DNA from: Pseudomonadota bacterium | GTDB taxonomy: Bacteria > Pseudomonadota > Gammaproteobacteria > Steroidobacterales > Steroidobacteraceae | Length of the DNA stretch: 64,000 nucleotides | Assembly: GCA_023417315.1 (NCBI GenBank) | Contig: JAEZFW010000010.1 | Span: 1 to 64,000, forward strand | Reading direction: 5' to 3' | Shown here: positions 63,762 to 64,000 of the stretch, piece by piece | Position numbering within the stretch: the first letter of the stretch is position 1 | How the letters are laid out: each line of letters begins with the position of its first letter | The notes under the pieces: model-generated | The model's database searches: none | The model's input: only the letters and a program-made list of their open reading frames with translations | What the model was told of the DNA's origin: nothing | Translations under genes and position numbers: made by a program

Positions 63762-64000
63762 ATGGAAATGCTGACCGATCCCCAGGTGTGGCTTGCGTTT
63801 GCGACGCTTACCGCGCTCGAGATCGTTCTCGGTATCGACAACATCATCTTTATCTCCATCCTCGTCGGGCGCTTGCCCGAGCATCAACGCGCGCGCGGGC
63901 GCACGATAGGGCTCGCGCTGGCGATGATCACGCGCATCCTGCTGTTGCTGTCGATCACGTGGGTGATGGGGCTGTCGTCCGATTTGTTCTCTGTGCTCGG
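63762..64000 (+). CDS. TerC-family membrane protein, partial (cut by window end)
   Basis: The first 79 codons of a second TerC-family gene are seen. The sequence MEMLTDPQVWLAFATLTALEIVLGIDNIIFISILVGRLP carries the family Asp motif IDNIIFI near residue 25, followed by RGRTIGLALAMITRILLLLSITWVMGL. It resembles YoaE/YgdQ-type TerC proteins that often carry C-terminal CBS or CorC domains. The rest lies outside the window. The start may be the ATG at 63762 or 63768. Confidence 0.9.
   Translation, partial: MEMLTDPQVWLAFATLTALEIVLGIDNIIFISILVGRLPEHQRARGRTIGLALAMITRILLLLSITWVMGLSSDLFSVL

Overview
This 64 kb window looks like a piece of chromosome from a GC-rich gammaproteobacterium. The evidence is the mrd/mre cell-wall cluster next to gatCAB, lipA-lipB-ybeD, a queA-tgt pair followed at a distance by yajC-secD-secF, a tonB-exbB-exbD-exbD cluster of the type known from Xanthomonas, and a leucine/isovalerate (liu-type) catabolic cluster. 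A Steroidobacter- or Xanthomonadales-like organism is my best guess from gene order, but the sequence alone does not prove it. There is no prophage, transposase, CRISPR array or rRNA operon. One tRNA gene, tRNA-Leu(CAA), is present.

Layout. 0.5-4.3 kb: TonB, ExbB, two ExbD and an exported TPR protein, closed by an intrinsic terminator. 4.4-6.6 kb: lipoate synthesis (lipA, lipB) and a YbeD-like protein. 6.6-16.6 kb, minus strand: aminotransferase, D,D-carboxypeptidase, RlpA, MltB, RodA, PBP2, MreD, MreC, MreB, which is the cell elongation machinery. 16.7-21.3 kb: gatC, gatA, gatB and hslO (Hsp33). 21.5-28.7 kb: an ArsR-methyltransferase regulator with metF and metH (one-carbon/methionine), then a two-subunit 3-oxoacid CoA-transferase. 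28.7-34.1 kb: a 1289-residue AfsR/MalT-like regulator carrying a degenerate cyclase domain, divergent from a TTC38-like TPR protein. 34.3-46.0 kb: ZapE, ETF:quinone oxidoreductase, two SDR dehydrogenases, enoyl-CoA hydratase, methylcrotonyl-CoA carboxylase beta subunit, isovaleryl-CoA dehydrogenase, a divergent GntR/FadR regulator with a clear palindromic operator, thiolase and leucine dehydrogenase. Together these form a branched-chain amino acid oxidation module feeding electrons to quinone. 46.2-50.3 kb: acyltransferase, XerD, DsbC, seven-iron ferredoxin, NUDIX hydrolase, tRNA-Leu. 50.5-54.2 kb: acyl-CoA dehydrogenase, ECF sigma factor, anti-sigma factor, PDZ protein. 54.3-64 kb: queA, tgt, AI-2E-type permease, CorC-like protein, yajC-secD-secF and two TerC-family proteins, the last cut by the window end.

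The most striking feature is not a gene. At least 21 intergenic gaps hold elements with a common architecture: a left arm of short imperfect tandem repeats (mostly 7-9 nt units), a spacer of about 20-150 nt, and a right arm that is the reverse complement of the same repeat. The repeat unit differs between elements (about ten unit types here), but many arms finish inward with TCAGA or CCAGA and many begin outward with GAAG. Every convergent gap with room for one has one, many tandem gaps have one, and none of the six divergent promoter gaps has one. Arms often contain the stop codon of the upstream gene or end within a few bases of the next start codon. Element-derived codons form the ends of LipA, LipB, ScoA and other proteins, and one element lies next to a queA gene that has no recognisable start codon.
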